From RBG-16-64-43 sp035288225 (GTDB lineage Bacteria; Chloroflexota; Anaerolineae; Anaerolineales; RBG-16-64-43): DNA of 21,919 bases. The notes beneath the pieces are model-generated. The model was not told the DNA's origin. It did not search any database and saw only the letters and a list, made by a program, of their open reading frames with translations. Of this stretch, positions 14,517 to 21,870 are shown piece after piece. The position numbers were made by a program, and so were the translations under genes. Location: assembly GCA_035288225.1 (NCBI GenBank), contig DATEAT010000074.1, positions 1 to 21,919 of the forward strand. The letters are read 5' to 3'. Every line of letters starts with the position of its first letter. Position 1 is the stretch's first letter.

Positions 14517-14997
14517 GCCCCCGGGAATTGTCTTATTCCTTGCTGAATCGCATGGACCTACCTCGGCCAAGGCCGGCCGCAGGTGGTGGTGTAAGTCACC
14601 TTCTCAGAAGAAGCCGCAGCAATGCTGTTTGGTGGGGACGAAACGGGGCGGCGACCGGCTGCTGGACGCACCGGTCGAGTGATGCTGGACGAGAACAACA
14701 GCCCTCCCCATAGTCATTCGCGGGAGCTGTTGGTAGCGTTGATGGACCGGAAGAAGGAGGAGTGGAAGAGCCGGCAGTATTGCTGTTCGGGCGGATTGAC
14801 CGTCCTCAGCGGCCGAACGGGGAGGCTAGAGAACCGCCATGACTCTGGGCGTACTGCAAAAAGCGCATGAACTGTTTGCTTCTATGCCCGCAAGCGCCGC
14901 ACCTGGCGGAACGCTGCACACACTCTGCGTCCCCGCTGGGAGCCCCGTTCGCGGAAGTCACCGGACTAATACTTGGCGCTGGCGCCTTTTCATCAGG
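14517..14997. other. Spacer with partly repeated sequence, no assigned gene
   Basis: This 480-base region lies between the divergently placed ABC operon start and the end of the desaturase gene. It has two similar segments, around 14602-14625 (CAGCAATGCTG) and 14771-14792 (CAGTATTGCTG), the second being nearly inverted relative to the first. An imperfect nine-pair stem joins 14785-14793 to 14810-14818 with one G-G mismatch. An open frame of about 80 codons (14622-14870, plus) has no recognisable similarity. It may be degraded DNA. Confidence 0.4.
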
Positions 14998-16485
14998 TCA
15001 CCCTCGCGCCATGTCCTCTGCAATCCGCTCCGCGACGAGCCGCCCCGAGACAAGCGCGGTCGGCAACCCGGTGCCGGGGTGCGTGCTGGCTCCCGCGAAA
15101 TACAGGTTGCGGTATCGAGCATGCCGGTTGTGCGGCCGGAAGTACCCCATCTGCATCAACCGGTGCGAAAGCCCGTGCGTGGCACCTTTCACCAGATTGA
15201 AGCGGCTTTGCCAATCGGGCGGCGCGAAGCAGATCTCAAACTTGAGGTGTGCCTCAAAGTCGGTTACGCCCACGCTTGCCAGCCGCTGCAGTAGCGTCCG
15301 GCGTGCACGCGCCTTGAGGTCCGCCCAATCCTGCGGATGGGCCTCATCGATGTGGCCGACCGGCACGATACCCACCAGCGTGTCGTGCCCGCCAGGCGCC
15401 ATGCCGGGGTCGAGGCGCGTGGGCGCATGGATGTAAACGCTCGGGTTCGCAGCAATCGTCAGGTCGTGCTGGATTGCGTCGAAATTGGCCTGGAAGTCGT
15501 CCGAAAGAAACAGGAGATGCGCGGGTAATTCGGGGTAAGGCCGATCCGTCGCCCACATGAAGTTGATGGTCGAACATGAGTACTGCAACCGATCCAGTTT
15601 GCGCGCCGCGGCCCGGTCGGGGAGCAGATTGCGGTAGACATACGGCAGGTCGGCGTTGGCGACGACTATATCGGCCGGCAGATATCGGCCGTCGCCAAGA
15701 ACAACCCCCTGGGCGCGGCCATCTCGCGTGACGATTCGTTCTACGGGCGTGCCGAACGCAAACTCGGCCCCCAACCGCTCAGCGGCTTCCTGCAGCGCCA
15801 TGACCACGGCGTACATCCCGCCACGCGGATACCACACACCATCGGCCAGCTCGGTGTATTGCATCATCGAGAAAGTGGACGGGGCCTCAAACGGGCTGAG
15901 ACCCATGTACATGTCCTGGAATGTAAAAGCCGCTTTCAGTCGCTCCGCGTGGAAGAACCGGCGCATGCCAGCATAGTGAGGCGTCAACGCTCCGACCTTC
16001 AAGAACACCTGCAGGCTGGCCGGGTTGAGGAATTCGGCCAGTGTGCGGAAGTTGCGGCACACGATGTGGTCCATGGCCAGGTTGTAGTGGCGGCCGCCTT
16101 GTTCAAGGTACTGTTTGAAGTGGGCGAAGCTCCCACCTTCCATGGCCTCCAGTTGTGATTGCATGCGCTGCATATCGGAGGTCAGGGTCAGGCGCTGCCC
16201 GTCGTCGAAAACAAGATGGTAGGTGGGATCGACGCGTTGGAGATCGAGCCGGTCGCGCGCCGAAACGCCCAAGGCGGCGAATTCCTGTTCGAAAAGCTTC
16301 GGCATGACGTAAAGAGTCGGCCCTGCGTCGAAGGTGTGGCCCTCGCGCACGACTCGCGCACAACGCCCTCCGGCGCATTCGTTCTTCTCAACCACGGTGA
16401 CCTGCATGCCCGATCGAGCCAGGTGAGCTGCCGCCGTGAGGCCGCCCGCCCCGGCCCCGATCACGATCGCCTTGCGTGGATCCAT
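14998..16485 (-). CDS. CrtI-type phytoene/carotenoid desaturase
   Basis: Predicted 495-residue FAD-dependent oxidoreductase of the CrtI/CrtN family, which removes hydrogens from phytoene or dehydrosqualene. The N-terminus is a Rossmann fold with GAGAGG (10-15, GxGxxG) and Glu33 ending the second strand, followed by the family's AGGRCARV. Internal motifs include FDAGPTLYVMPKLFE and YPRGGMYAVVMALQE. The C-terminal FAD motif, GASTHPGTGLPTALVSGRLVAE, is complete, and the length is normal. ATG 16485 has AGAGG six bases upstream; a longer reading from 16551 is not needed. It follows the synthase-like gene by 70 bases and probably shares its transcript. The exact substrate is not determinable. Confidence 0.93.
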   Translation of the reverse strand: MDPRKAIVIGAGAGGLTAAAHLARSGMQVTVVEKNECAGGRCARVVREGHTFDAGPTLYVMPKLFEQEFAALGVSARDRLDLQRVDPTYHLVFDDGQRLTLTSDMQRMQSQLEAMEGGSFAHFKQYLEQGGRHYNLAMDHIVCRNFRTLAEFLNPASLQVFLKVGALTPHYAGMRRFFHAERLKAAFTFQDMYMGLSPFEAPSTFSMMQYTELADGVWYPRGGMYAVVMALQEAAERLGAEFAFGTPVERIVTRDGRAQGVVLGDGRYLPADIVVANADLPYVYRNLLPDRAAARKLDRLQYSCSTINFMWATDRPYPELPAHLLFLSDDFQANFDAIQHDLTIAANPSVYIHAPTRLDPGMAPGGHDTLVGIVPVGHIDEAHPQDWADLKARARRTLLQRLASVGVTDFEAHLKFEICFAPPDWQSRFNLVKGATHGLSHRLMQMGYFRPHNRHARYRNLYFAGASTHPGTGLPTALVSGRLVAERIAEDMARG

Positions 16486-16555
16486 GGGCTGCCTCTTGTG
16501 AAACGAAGGAGTCATCGCGCCCTTACTGCGCGATGCGGTAAGCGAGCACAACGAG

Positions 16556-17470
16556 CTATGCGTCGGTCATTGGAGAAGATGGCCACCGACCATGAGCCGT
16601 GGTAGGTGGCACCGTGCGTGGACGACCGTCGGCTACGTGCCGGGCCTCTCCCAGTCCGGATCCACGAAGTGAGTACCCATTTCGCTTCACTTTGCCCAGC
16701 ACCGACTCGAAACTCGCGCAGTAGGCCAGCCCGGACAGCCGAGCGCGCAGATTGGGTACGCTGCGGATGTAGCGTTTCCCATCTCGGAAGAGGCCCTCCG
16801 CCAACGCTACGCGGCCGCGCACCCACCTGCGATATGCGCGAGCGTTCATATCAGCCGGAGAAAGGTTCTCGGCCTCCAGCACCTCGCGCGGAATGTTGTA
16901 GTAACCGGCTTGCAGGTCGTCGACTGCATCGCGCAGCATGTGGCTGATGTGGGCGCCGGCCACCGCCGAGTAACGGGCCGTGTGGACGGGATAAGCTTGG
17001 TTCTGTCCGATGAAATAGGTTAGACCATCCATAACCGCGGTTGCCAGCAGGCGTGTGTAGTCCTCCAACTCGGCGGCACTCACCAGACGGCTGCGGCGGC
17101 CGGCGTCAAATGCCATCACCTGCATCATGCAGCTCACATAAGAAGCTAATCCTGGGTGGCCGGAGCGATTCCCGCGGATCAGGTCCTGCAAGAGCTGCTC
17201 CTCGGCACATGCTGGCTGCGGGAAGTCCCCGGCAAACGCACGGCGCGCCAGCTCTGCCTGCTCTCTGACCATGGCCAGGCGCTGCCGGCGCTCGCCGAGC
17301 TGCAGATCGAGGACGTCGTCGAGCCACCGGAAGTAGGCGTAGGCACGGAAGCCGTCCTCCACCAGGTCGCGGTCGACCATCCAACGGATGACCAGATAGG
17401 TGTGCAGGCTGCCGCGTCGAGTGAGTCCAGCCGCATGTGCCAGGAGGGATGCTTCGTGTGCGCTTGACAT
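16556..17470 (-). CDS. Phytoene/squalene synthase family protein
   Basis: Predicted 304-residue prenyl synthase that would condense two prenyl diphosphates. The two Asp-rich Mg-binding motifs are present: DDVLD (51-55, in YFRWLDDVLD) and DAVDD (181-185, in LRDAVDDLQAGYYNIP). YFIGQNQ (152-158) lies between them, and a second family region ends with SGLAYCASFESVLG. The last 35 or so residues (after GYSLRG) are Pro/Arg-rich and unlike the family, so the reading frame end may be extended or degraded. Whether it makes phytoene or squalene cannot be told. ATG 17470 has no strong ribosome site. It is upstream of, and likely co-transcribed with, the CrtI-type gene. Confidence 0.87.
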   Translation of the reverse strand: MSSAHEASLLAHAAGLTRRGSLHTYLVIRWMVDRDLVEDGFRAYAYFRWLDDVLDLQLGERRQRLAMVREQAELARRAFAGDFPQPACAEEQLLQDLIRGNRSGHPGLASYVSCMMQVMAFDAGRRSRLVSAAELEDYTRLLATAVMDGLTYFIGQNQAYPVHTARYSAVAGAHISHMLRDAVDDLQAGYYNIPREVLEAENLSPADMNARAYRRWVRGRVALAEGLFRDGKRYIRSVPNLRARLSGLAYCASFESVLGKVKRNGYSLRGSGLGEARHVADGRPRTVPPTTAHGRWPSSPMTDA

Positions 17471-17808
17471 GGTCTAAGCCTAGAGGTGAATGGTCCGAAT
17501 CGCGCGGGGAAGGAATGGCCCTTCACGCGCAGCCAATGCAATAGGGTATACGAAATACATGGGCCGGGAGTGTCGCGAATGTCACTTGGGGGACCTGAAC
17601 AACGTACCCGGAGCCTACATCTAATGAGGGAGCGTCACGGGGGATGGTGCACGAAGGTGCATCTATTCCGCATTTTGCACACGGCATTGCGGCACGCGAC
17701 GGGCCGTGGCGGCGAATGGAGATGCCAAATACCCACCCGTCCGGGTGGGTATTTGGCTAAGTGAAATGTCGTGGGGCGATGGGGTCCAGAACCTTAGGTC
17801 GCAGCCAA
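17471..17808. other. Spacer between synthase and second DegV gene
   Basis: No gene is supported. It holds the promoter region of the synthase gene, where nothing clear stands out, and the perfect hairpin at 17724-17757. Confidence 0.5.
17724..17757. terminator. Perfect 15-16 bp hairpin downstream of the DegV gene
   Basis: Positions 17724-17739 are the exact reverse complement of 17742-17757; the innermost G-C pair would be in a four-base loop. It begins 52 bases after the DegV stop on the minus strand and precedes the synthase gene. Neither side carries a T-tract of note, though the outer stem contains AAAT/ATTT. It is likely a terminator or mRNA 3'-end stabiliser; a repeat element is the alternative. 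Confidence 0.55.
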
Positions 17809-18681
17809 TTAGGAAGGCACCTCGGCGAACACGTGCCTCGGCGCGTAGGCGACGCCCACCATGGTCGGCCCGGTGTGTGCGCTCAGGACGAGCGACAATT
17901 GACCGGTCGGTCGCCAGTCGCACCGAAAACGCTTCTCGATCTGCTCCCGCAATAGCTGCGCGCCGCCGGGGTTACTGGCATGGACGACCTGAAGGCGCAT
18001 GTCGCTGCCTGGCGCGTGCTGGCCCGCAATCACGCCGACCAGCCCGGACAACGCGGCCGCGAACGTGCGTGCACTGCCTCGCTGGACGTACGTCCCGCGT
18101 ACCTTCTCCACGCCAATCATCGGTTTGATGTTCAGCAGCGAGGCGATCAAGCCCTTCATGTGACTGATGCGCCCGCCGTGAATCAGGTACTTGAGCTCGC
18201 TGAGCGTGAACAGGCTGTCGGTTGCCTCCCCGATCTTGCGCAGCATGGTCAGGATGCGCGAGATCGACCACCCGGCCCGGGCTGCCCGCGCGGCCGCCTC
18301 CACCTGCCAGCCGGAGGCCGCCGAAAGGGTCTTGGTGTCGACGTGCGTCACGTTCGCCTCCGGCACCAACTGAGCTCCCGCCAGCGCCGAAGCGTATGTG
18401 CCGCTCAAGCCGGACGACATGTGTATCGAGAGGATCTCCTCACTGCGTACGGCCAGGCGGCGATAGATCTCTGCGAAGTCGCCTGCCGATGGCTGCGAGG
18501 TCGTCGGCAAATTCTCGCTCGCCTCCAGGCGAGGGTAGAAGTCGGCCGCCTGGATGTCGACTCGCTCGCGGTAAGCGACTCCGTCCATCGTGACGACCAG
18601 CGGCACAACATGAACGCGCAGGTCGGTGAGCTGATCGGGGGTCAGGCCGAGATCAACGCCCGAGTCGGTGACGATGTCCAT
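17809..18681 (-). CDS. DegV family fatty-acid-binding protein (second copy)
   Basis: Predicted 290-residue cytosolic protein of the DegV/FakB type. Motifs are MDIVTDSGVDL, LPTTSQPSAGDF (TSQP 61-64), SSGLSGTYASA (89-99), KYLIHGGRISHMKGLIASLLNIKPMIGVE and HTGPTMVGVAY near the end. It differs clearly from the first DegV protein (9490-10332), so it is a paralogue and not a recent duplicate. ATG 18681 has AGGAG six bases upstream (AGGAGAAGCAG); an upstream ATG at 18819 would add 46 arginine-rich residues and is rejected. It lies between pckA and the synthase gene on the same strand, with a 407-base gap from pckA. Confidence 0.9.
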   Translation of the reverse strand: MDIVTDSGVDLGLTPDQLTDLRVHVVPLVVTMDGVAYRERVDIQAADFYPRLEASENLPTTSQPSAGDFAEIYRRLAVRSEEILSIHMSSGLSGTYASALAGAQLVPEANVTHVDTKTLSAASGWQVEAAARAARAGWSISRILTMLRKIGEATDSLFTLSELKYLIHGGRISHMKGLIASLLNIKPMIGVEKVRGTYVQRGSARTFAAALSGLVGVIAGQHAPGSDMRLQVVHASNPGGAQLLREQIEKRFRCDWRPTGQLSLVLSAHTGPTMVGVAYAPRHVFAEVPS

Positions 18682-19088
18682 CTGCTTCTCCTGGGCTGGG
18701 CGCGACCTGCTGCTCGTGTCGCGCCAACGCTGCTGTGAGTGTGACGTTCCTGGCGCAGGGCGATCGCGCGGAGTGCGGCCAATAAGGTCTACCAGCTTGT
18801 CGGCCCGGCGCGGGTGCATTGTAGTCTACCTCGGCAATCGCGGAGGGCTCGGCACTGCCGCGTGCCTGGGCCCCCGGGTCATGAGGGATGCCTAAGGGTC
18901 GCGTCTTCGAATCGTCTACCTGGGAACACCCCACATCCTCGGGGAGCCTCGCCCGTGACGCCTTGCCTTCGCGGAAACCCCGGGTACGGCGATGGCCATG
19001 GCCGTGTTGCCGATGGCGAGAATCCTTTTTGGGGTCGCCCTCGTGCGTCCCAGCGCCGAATGCGCCGGCGCTCATCGCCGATATTCCT
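18682..19088. other. Spacer downstream of pckA
   Basis: No gene is supported. A seven-pair hairpin lies 17 bases after the pckA stop (19052-19058 with 19066-19072) without T-tract, and a GGCCATGGCC palindrome lies near 18990-19003. The promoter of the DegV gene must be here or read-through from pckA must supply it. Confidence 0.5.
19052..19072 (-). terminator. Hairpin after pckA
   Basis: AGCGCCG (19052-19058) pairs with CGGCGCT (19066-19072) across seven bases, 17 bases beyond the pckA stop codon. It is GC-rich but not followed by T's, so terminator activity is uncertain. Confidence 0.35.
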
Positions 19089-20705
19089 TCATCCTCCCGC
19101 CGTTTGCCCCGGTCCTGCCTCCTGCACTTCGCGCGCCACCAACCCGTCAAACTGCTTGAAGTTCTCAGTGAACCGTGCGGCCAGCGCTCCTGCGCGAGCG
19201 TCATAGGCCCGTGCATCGCCCCACGTCGAACGCGGGTCGAGCACGCCCTCCGGCACACCCGGGCAGCGAGTGGGCACTGCCAGCCCGAACCATGGATCGC
19301 TGCGGAAGGGCACTCCCTGCAGGTGGCCATGCAGCGCCGCGCTGACCATCGCCCGGGTATAGGGCAGGGCGATGCGCTGCCCAACGCCGAACGGGCCGCC
19401 AGTCCACCCCGTGTTGACCAGCCATACCTCAGGCTGATGTGCGGCGAGCTTTTCGCCGAGCAACCTGGAATAGGTCGTGGGCGGGAGCGGGAGGAATGGG
19501 GCGGCGAAGCAGGCCGAGAAGGTGAGCTGAGGCTCGGCCGCTAACCCTTTCTCGGTGCCGCCCAGCTTCGAGGTATAGCCCGAGAGAAAGTGGTACATGG
19601 CTTGGGACGGCGTGAGCCGCGCGATCGGTGGCAGAACGCCTGTGGCATCTGCCGTGAGAAAGAATATCGTGCGTGGATGTCCGCCACGGCCCTCGGCTAC
19701 CGGGTTGGGTATGAACCCCAGCGGGTAGGCCGCCCGTGTGTTCTCGGTAAACGTGCCGTCTTCAAAGTCGAGGCGCCGGCTTTCCACATCCATGACGACG
19801 TTCTCCAGCACTGTCCCAAAGCGCCGCGTCGCCTCCCAGATGAGCGGTTCAAGTTCGGGTCGCAGGCGAATCGTCTTGGCGTAACAACCTCCCTCGAAAT
19901 TGAATACGCCGTCGTCCGCCCAGCCGTGTTCGTCGTCGCCCACCAGTCGGCGGGCAGCATCGCTCGAAAGCGTCGTCTTGCCGGTTCCGGAAAGGCCGAA
20001 GAAAAGCGCCACGTCTCCCTGTTCGCCGACGTTGGCCGAACAGTGCATCGAGAGCACCCCGCGCTGCGGCAGGATGTAGTTCAGGACGGTGAACATCGCC
20101 TTCTTGATCTCGCCGCCGTAGCTCGTCCCGCCGACGAGAATCAGTCCTCGTTCGAGATCGAGCGCAATGAACACTTCCGAATTGGTGCTGTCTTCTTCGG
20201 GGATGGCGTGAAAGCGCGGCGCGTCCAGCAAGGTGAACTGGGGGATCTGATCGGGCAGGGCGGCGGGCGGCAGGCGCAGGAAGAGATTGCGGGCGAATAA
20301 GCTGTGCCATGCATACTCGGTGACGATGCGGATCGGCACCGCGTGTGCGGGGTGCGCCCCGGCGATAGCATCTTGAACGAAAACATCCCGTCCCTGGAAG
20401 TAGGAGCGCATGCGCAGGTGCAGGCGCTCGAACTGCGCCGGGGTCATCGGCCGGTTGACCTTCCCCCACCACACCCGCGAATCACTGGGCGCCTGCTGGA
20501 CGATGAACTTGTCGTTGGGCGATCGTCCGGTGTGATGGCCGGTGCGCACGACCACCGGCCCGAGATGGGCCAGCTGTCCTTCGCGGCGCGAGACAATGCG
20601 CTCAACCAGCATCGCCGAGGGCAGGGTCCAGTAAGCCAAGTTCAAGTTGGTCAGCCCGTGGTTCTCCAACCCGTGGCGGCTGGGGGTACCTATTGCATTC
20701 GGCAT
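19089..20705 (-). CDS. pckA: Phosphoenolpyruvate carboxykinase (ATP)
   Basis: Predicted 538-residue cytosolic enzyme that converts oxaloacetate and ATP to phosphoenolpyruvate, CO2 and ADP, linking the TCA cycle and gluconeogenesis. Length is normal. The RTGHHTGRSPNDKF substrate region (54-67), GGTSYGGEIKK (192-202), HCSANVG (221-227), the P-loop GLSGTGKT (237-244), GDDEHGWADDGVFNFEGG (256-273) for metal binding, and LVNTGWTGG (429-437) are all present, so the enzyme should be active. ATG 20705 has AAGGAG five bases upstream. It sits alone behind a long leader with an extended -10 promoter and terminator-like hairpin. Distinct from the GTP-dependent form. Confidence 0.97.
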   Translation of the reverse strand: MPNAIGTPSRHGLENHGLTNLNLAYWTLPSAMLVERIVSRREGQLAHLGPVVVRTGHHTGRSPNDKFIVQQAPSDSRVWWGKVNRPMTPAQFERLHLRMRSYFQGRDVFVQDAIAGAHPAHAVPIRIVTEYAWHSLFARNLFLRLPPAALPDQIPQFTLLDAPRFHAIPEEDSTNSEVFIALDLERGLILVGGTSYGGEIKKAMFTVLNYILPQRGVLSMHCSANVGEQGDVALFFGLSGTGKTTLSSDAARRLVGDDEHGWADDGVFNFEGGCYAKTIRLRPELEPLIWEATRRFGTVLENVVMDVESRRLDFEDGTFTENTRAAYPLGFIPNPVAEGRGGHPRTIFFLTADATGVLPPIARLTPSQAMYHFLSGYTSKLGGTEKGLAAEPQLTFSACFAAPFLPLPPTTYSRLLGEKLAAHQPEVWLVNTGWTGGPFGVGQRIALPYTRAMVSAALHGHLQGVPFRSDPWFGLAVPTRCPGVPEGVLDPRSTWGDARAYDARAGALAARFTENFKQFDGLVAREVQEAGPGQTAGG

Positions 20706-20914
20706 ATCGTCTCCTTACGTTCGATGGATGATGACAGGCTCAATTCGCATTACGATCTGGAATAAGAAGGCCCCGGCCGAAAGCCGGGGCCCAGATGTTG
20801 CGCGAGGTGGCACCTCAGAACGCGCGCATCCTGGACCCGGTGGCCTTCTCGGGGCCACTGCAGGTATTCAACTCCTTGCAGGTCGGGTGCGCGCGGCGAC
20901 TACCCATTTCAAAC
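20706..20914 (-). promoter_or_regulatory. Structured pckA leader with possible attenuator
   Basis: The predicted pckA transcript has about 200 untranslated bases. Reading towards the gene, it can form a stem at 20881-20858 (seven pairs with one bulge), GTGGCC/GGCCAC at 20858-20840, a GAGGT/ACCTC stem at 20816-20804, and then a perfect nine-pair GC stem at 20791-20769. The last is followed by TTCTTATT, a weak intrinsic terminator. It resembles no riboswitch class I can name. Confidence 0.5.
20769..20791 (-). terminator. Terminator-like hairpin in pckA leader
   Basis: On the minus strand GGCCCCGGC pairs perfectly with GCCGGGGCC over a five-base loop (TTTCG), followed by TTCTTATT. It is 63 bases before the pckA start. 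Either it ends transcription from the membrane-protein gene at 21175-21651, or it attenuates pckA itself. Confidence 0.6.
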
Positions 20915-20923
20915 ATTGTAGCA
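20915..20923 (-). promoter_or_regulatory. Extended -10 promoter of pckA
   Basis: On the minus strand TGCTACAAT fits the extended -10 pattern. A perfect TTGACA lies only seven bases upstream of TACAAT, too close for a normal -35 box. It would start the leader at about 20908. Confidence 0.5.
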
Positions 20924-21174
20924 CCCGTGTCAAGGCTCCCACGCGCCGGTGATCGAGATCCTATGCTTGAACCGAGTTCAGCCGTCCCCTCAGTGCGGCT
21001 GCCCCCGGAGGCCTTCAAGGTGGAAAGACGCCGCAGTGCAAATGTGGGGGGCGACACGCTTGCGGGCGGGCCGTTGTCAGGCAGAGGCAAGTACCGTCCG
21101 GCTGGGGAGAGCGGGCACCGGGAATGGATTTGTTCTCGACAGTGTGCCTCGCGGGGATGGTGATCGCCCCTGGC
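20924..21174. other. Spacer upstream of pckA promoter
   Basis: No gene or RNA is supported. Open frames here lack recognisable features. A six-pair TGCGGC/GCCGCA inverted repeat spans about 20996-21036. Confidence 0.5.
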
Positions 21175-21651
21175 CTACCCGCCGGGTGGCCTCGCCGTGC
21201 TCCCTCGGCTCGCGTTGCTCCGCAGCAGCACAAAATACGCCAGGAGCATCAGCGCCAGCCCGGCCCCGTCGAAGAGGATGAATCGCGCTGCGGTGGCCGA
21301 CAGCGCCGGGTGACCGGCAGGCAGGCTCAGGGCAAGCCAGGTCTCGCCCGCCAAGCCGATGACTTGCTGAACGAGAATGACCGCAAACAGCGCAAGGTGA
21401 CTTCGGGGCCGCCAAATGACAGCGGGATAGGTGGCGTTCCACATCAGAAAGAGAATGCCGAAGGCCTGGACGATGGCCCGCCCCGGTGTGCCGCCGACTT
21501 CGAACGAGCCGGTGAAGTCATCCGGCCATCCGAGAAACGTCACCGCGCACCAGACGTTCATCAGGAAGACTGCACCAATCGCCGCGCGTGTTACCCAATC
21601 GGCGAGTGCCGGGCTGACACCTCCAAGCTTGTTTTGTGTCCCTTTGATCAT
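21175..21651 (-). CDS. Four-helix membrane protein, unknown function
   Basis: Predicted 158-residue protein with four hydrophobic segments (about 17-42, 62-82, 84-107, 122-145) and a polar, basic C-terminus. The sequence WVTRAAIGAVFLMNVWCAV, then a short acidic loop with FEVGG, and LFLMWNATYPAVIW, resembles an unnamed family seen in Chloroflexota; DoxX-like proteins have a similar topology. No catalytic residues can be pointed to. ATG 21649-21651 is the first start; GGGACTCT before it is a weak ribosome site. It is divergent from the tRNA gene, 104 bases away. Confidence 0.75.
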   Translation of the reverse strand: MIKGTQNKLGGVSPALADWVTRAAIGAVFLMNVWCAVTFLGWPDDFTGSFEVGGTPGRAIVQAFGILFLMWNATYPAVIWRPRSHLALFAVILVQQVIGLAGETWLALSLPAGHPALSATAARFILFDGAGLALMLLAYFVLLRSNASRGSTARPPGG

Positions 21652-21691
21652 AGAGTCCCGCGATGGTGAGGACGGAAGCCCTGCGGCCGGA

Positions 21692-21700
21692 TGTTATAAT
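21692..21700 (+). promoter_or_regulatory. Extended -10 promoter of tRNA-Ser
   Basis: TGTTATAAT is a perfect TATAAT with the TGn extension. It lies 55 bases before the mature tRNA. No -35 box is evident. Confidence 0.6.
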
Positions 21701-21755
21701 CTCCCGCGCCGCTGCCGAATCGCGGCGTAGGCGCTTGAATCGAACAGCACGTCAT

Positions 21756-21842
21756 GGAGAGGTAGCGTAGTTTGGCCTAACGCGCGCGCCTGGAGAGCGC
21801 GTGAGCCGTAAGGCTCCGCGGGTTCAAATCCCGCCCTCTCCG
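21756..21842 (+). tRNA. tRNA-Ser (GGA anticodon)
   Basis: The cloverleaf is complete. Acceptor GGAGAGG (21756-21762) pairs with CCTCTCC (21835-21841), with discriminator G at 21842. The D-stem is GCG/CGC (21765-21767, 21781-21783). The anticodon stem CGCGC/GCGCG encloses CTGGAGA, giving anticodon GGA at 21792-21794. A long variable arm (GAGCC-GTAA-GGCTC) marks class II tRNA-Ser, and the T-arm is GCGGG-TTCAAAT-CCCGC (21818-21834). CCA is not encoded. It reads UCC and UCU codons. Confidence 0.97.
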
Positions 21843-21846
21843 CCTG

Positions 21847-21870
21847 AGGCACCGAGCAATCGGTGCCTTT
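21847..21870 (+). terminator. Terminator of tRNA-Ser
   Basis: AGGCACCGA (21847-21855) pairs perfectly with TCGGTGCCT (21860-21868) across a GCAA tetraloop, with a short TT after it. It is five bases beyond the mature tRNA. Confidence 0.75.

Noticed and set aside
14622..14870. 82-codon open frame on the plus strand.
   Set aside because: No good ribosome site, no recognisable similarity and repeated sequence in the same place; coding use cannot be supported.
18896..18930. TTCGAAT that could be a tRNA T-loop.
   Set aside because: Flanking bases do not form a T-stem, and no acceptor or anticodon stem is found.
18888..19544. 218-codon open frame on the plus strand.
   Set aside because: Half of it is antisense to pckA, and the rest lies in a spacer without coding character.
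20801..20830. T-box-like sequence near the pckA leader (GAGGTGGCACCTC then CGCG).
   Set aside because: The TGGC needed to pair with a tRNA end is on the plus strand, where no gene follows; on the minus strand it reads TGCC. No stem I or AGTA-type motifs are present, and pckA is not a usual T-box target.
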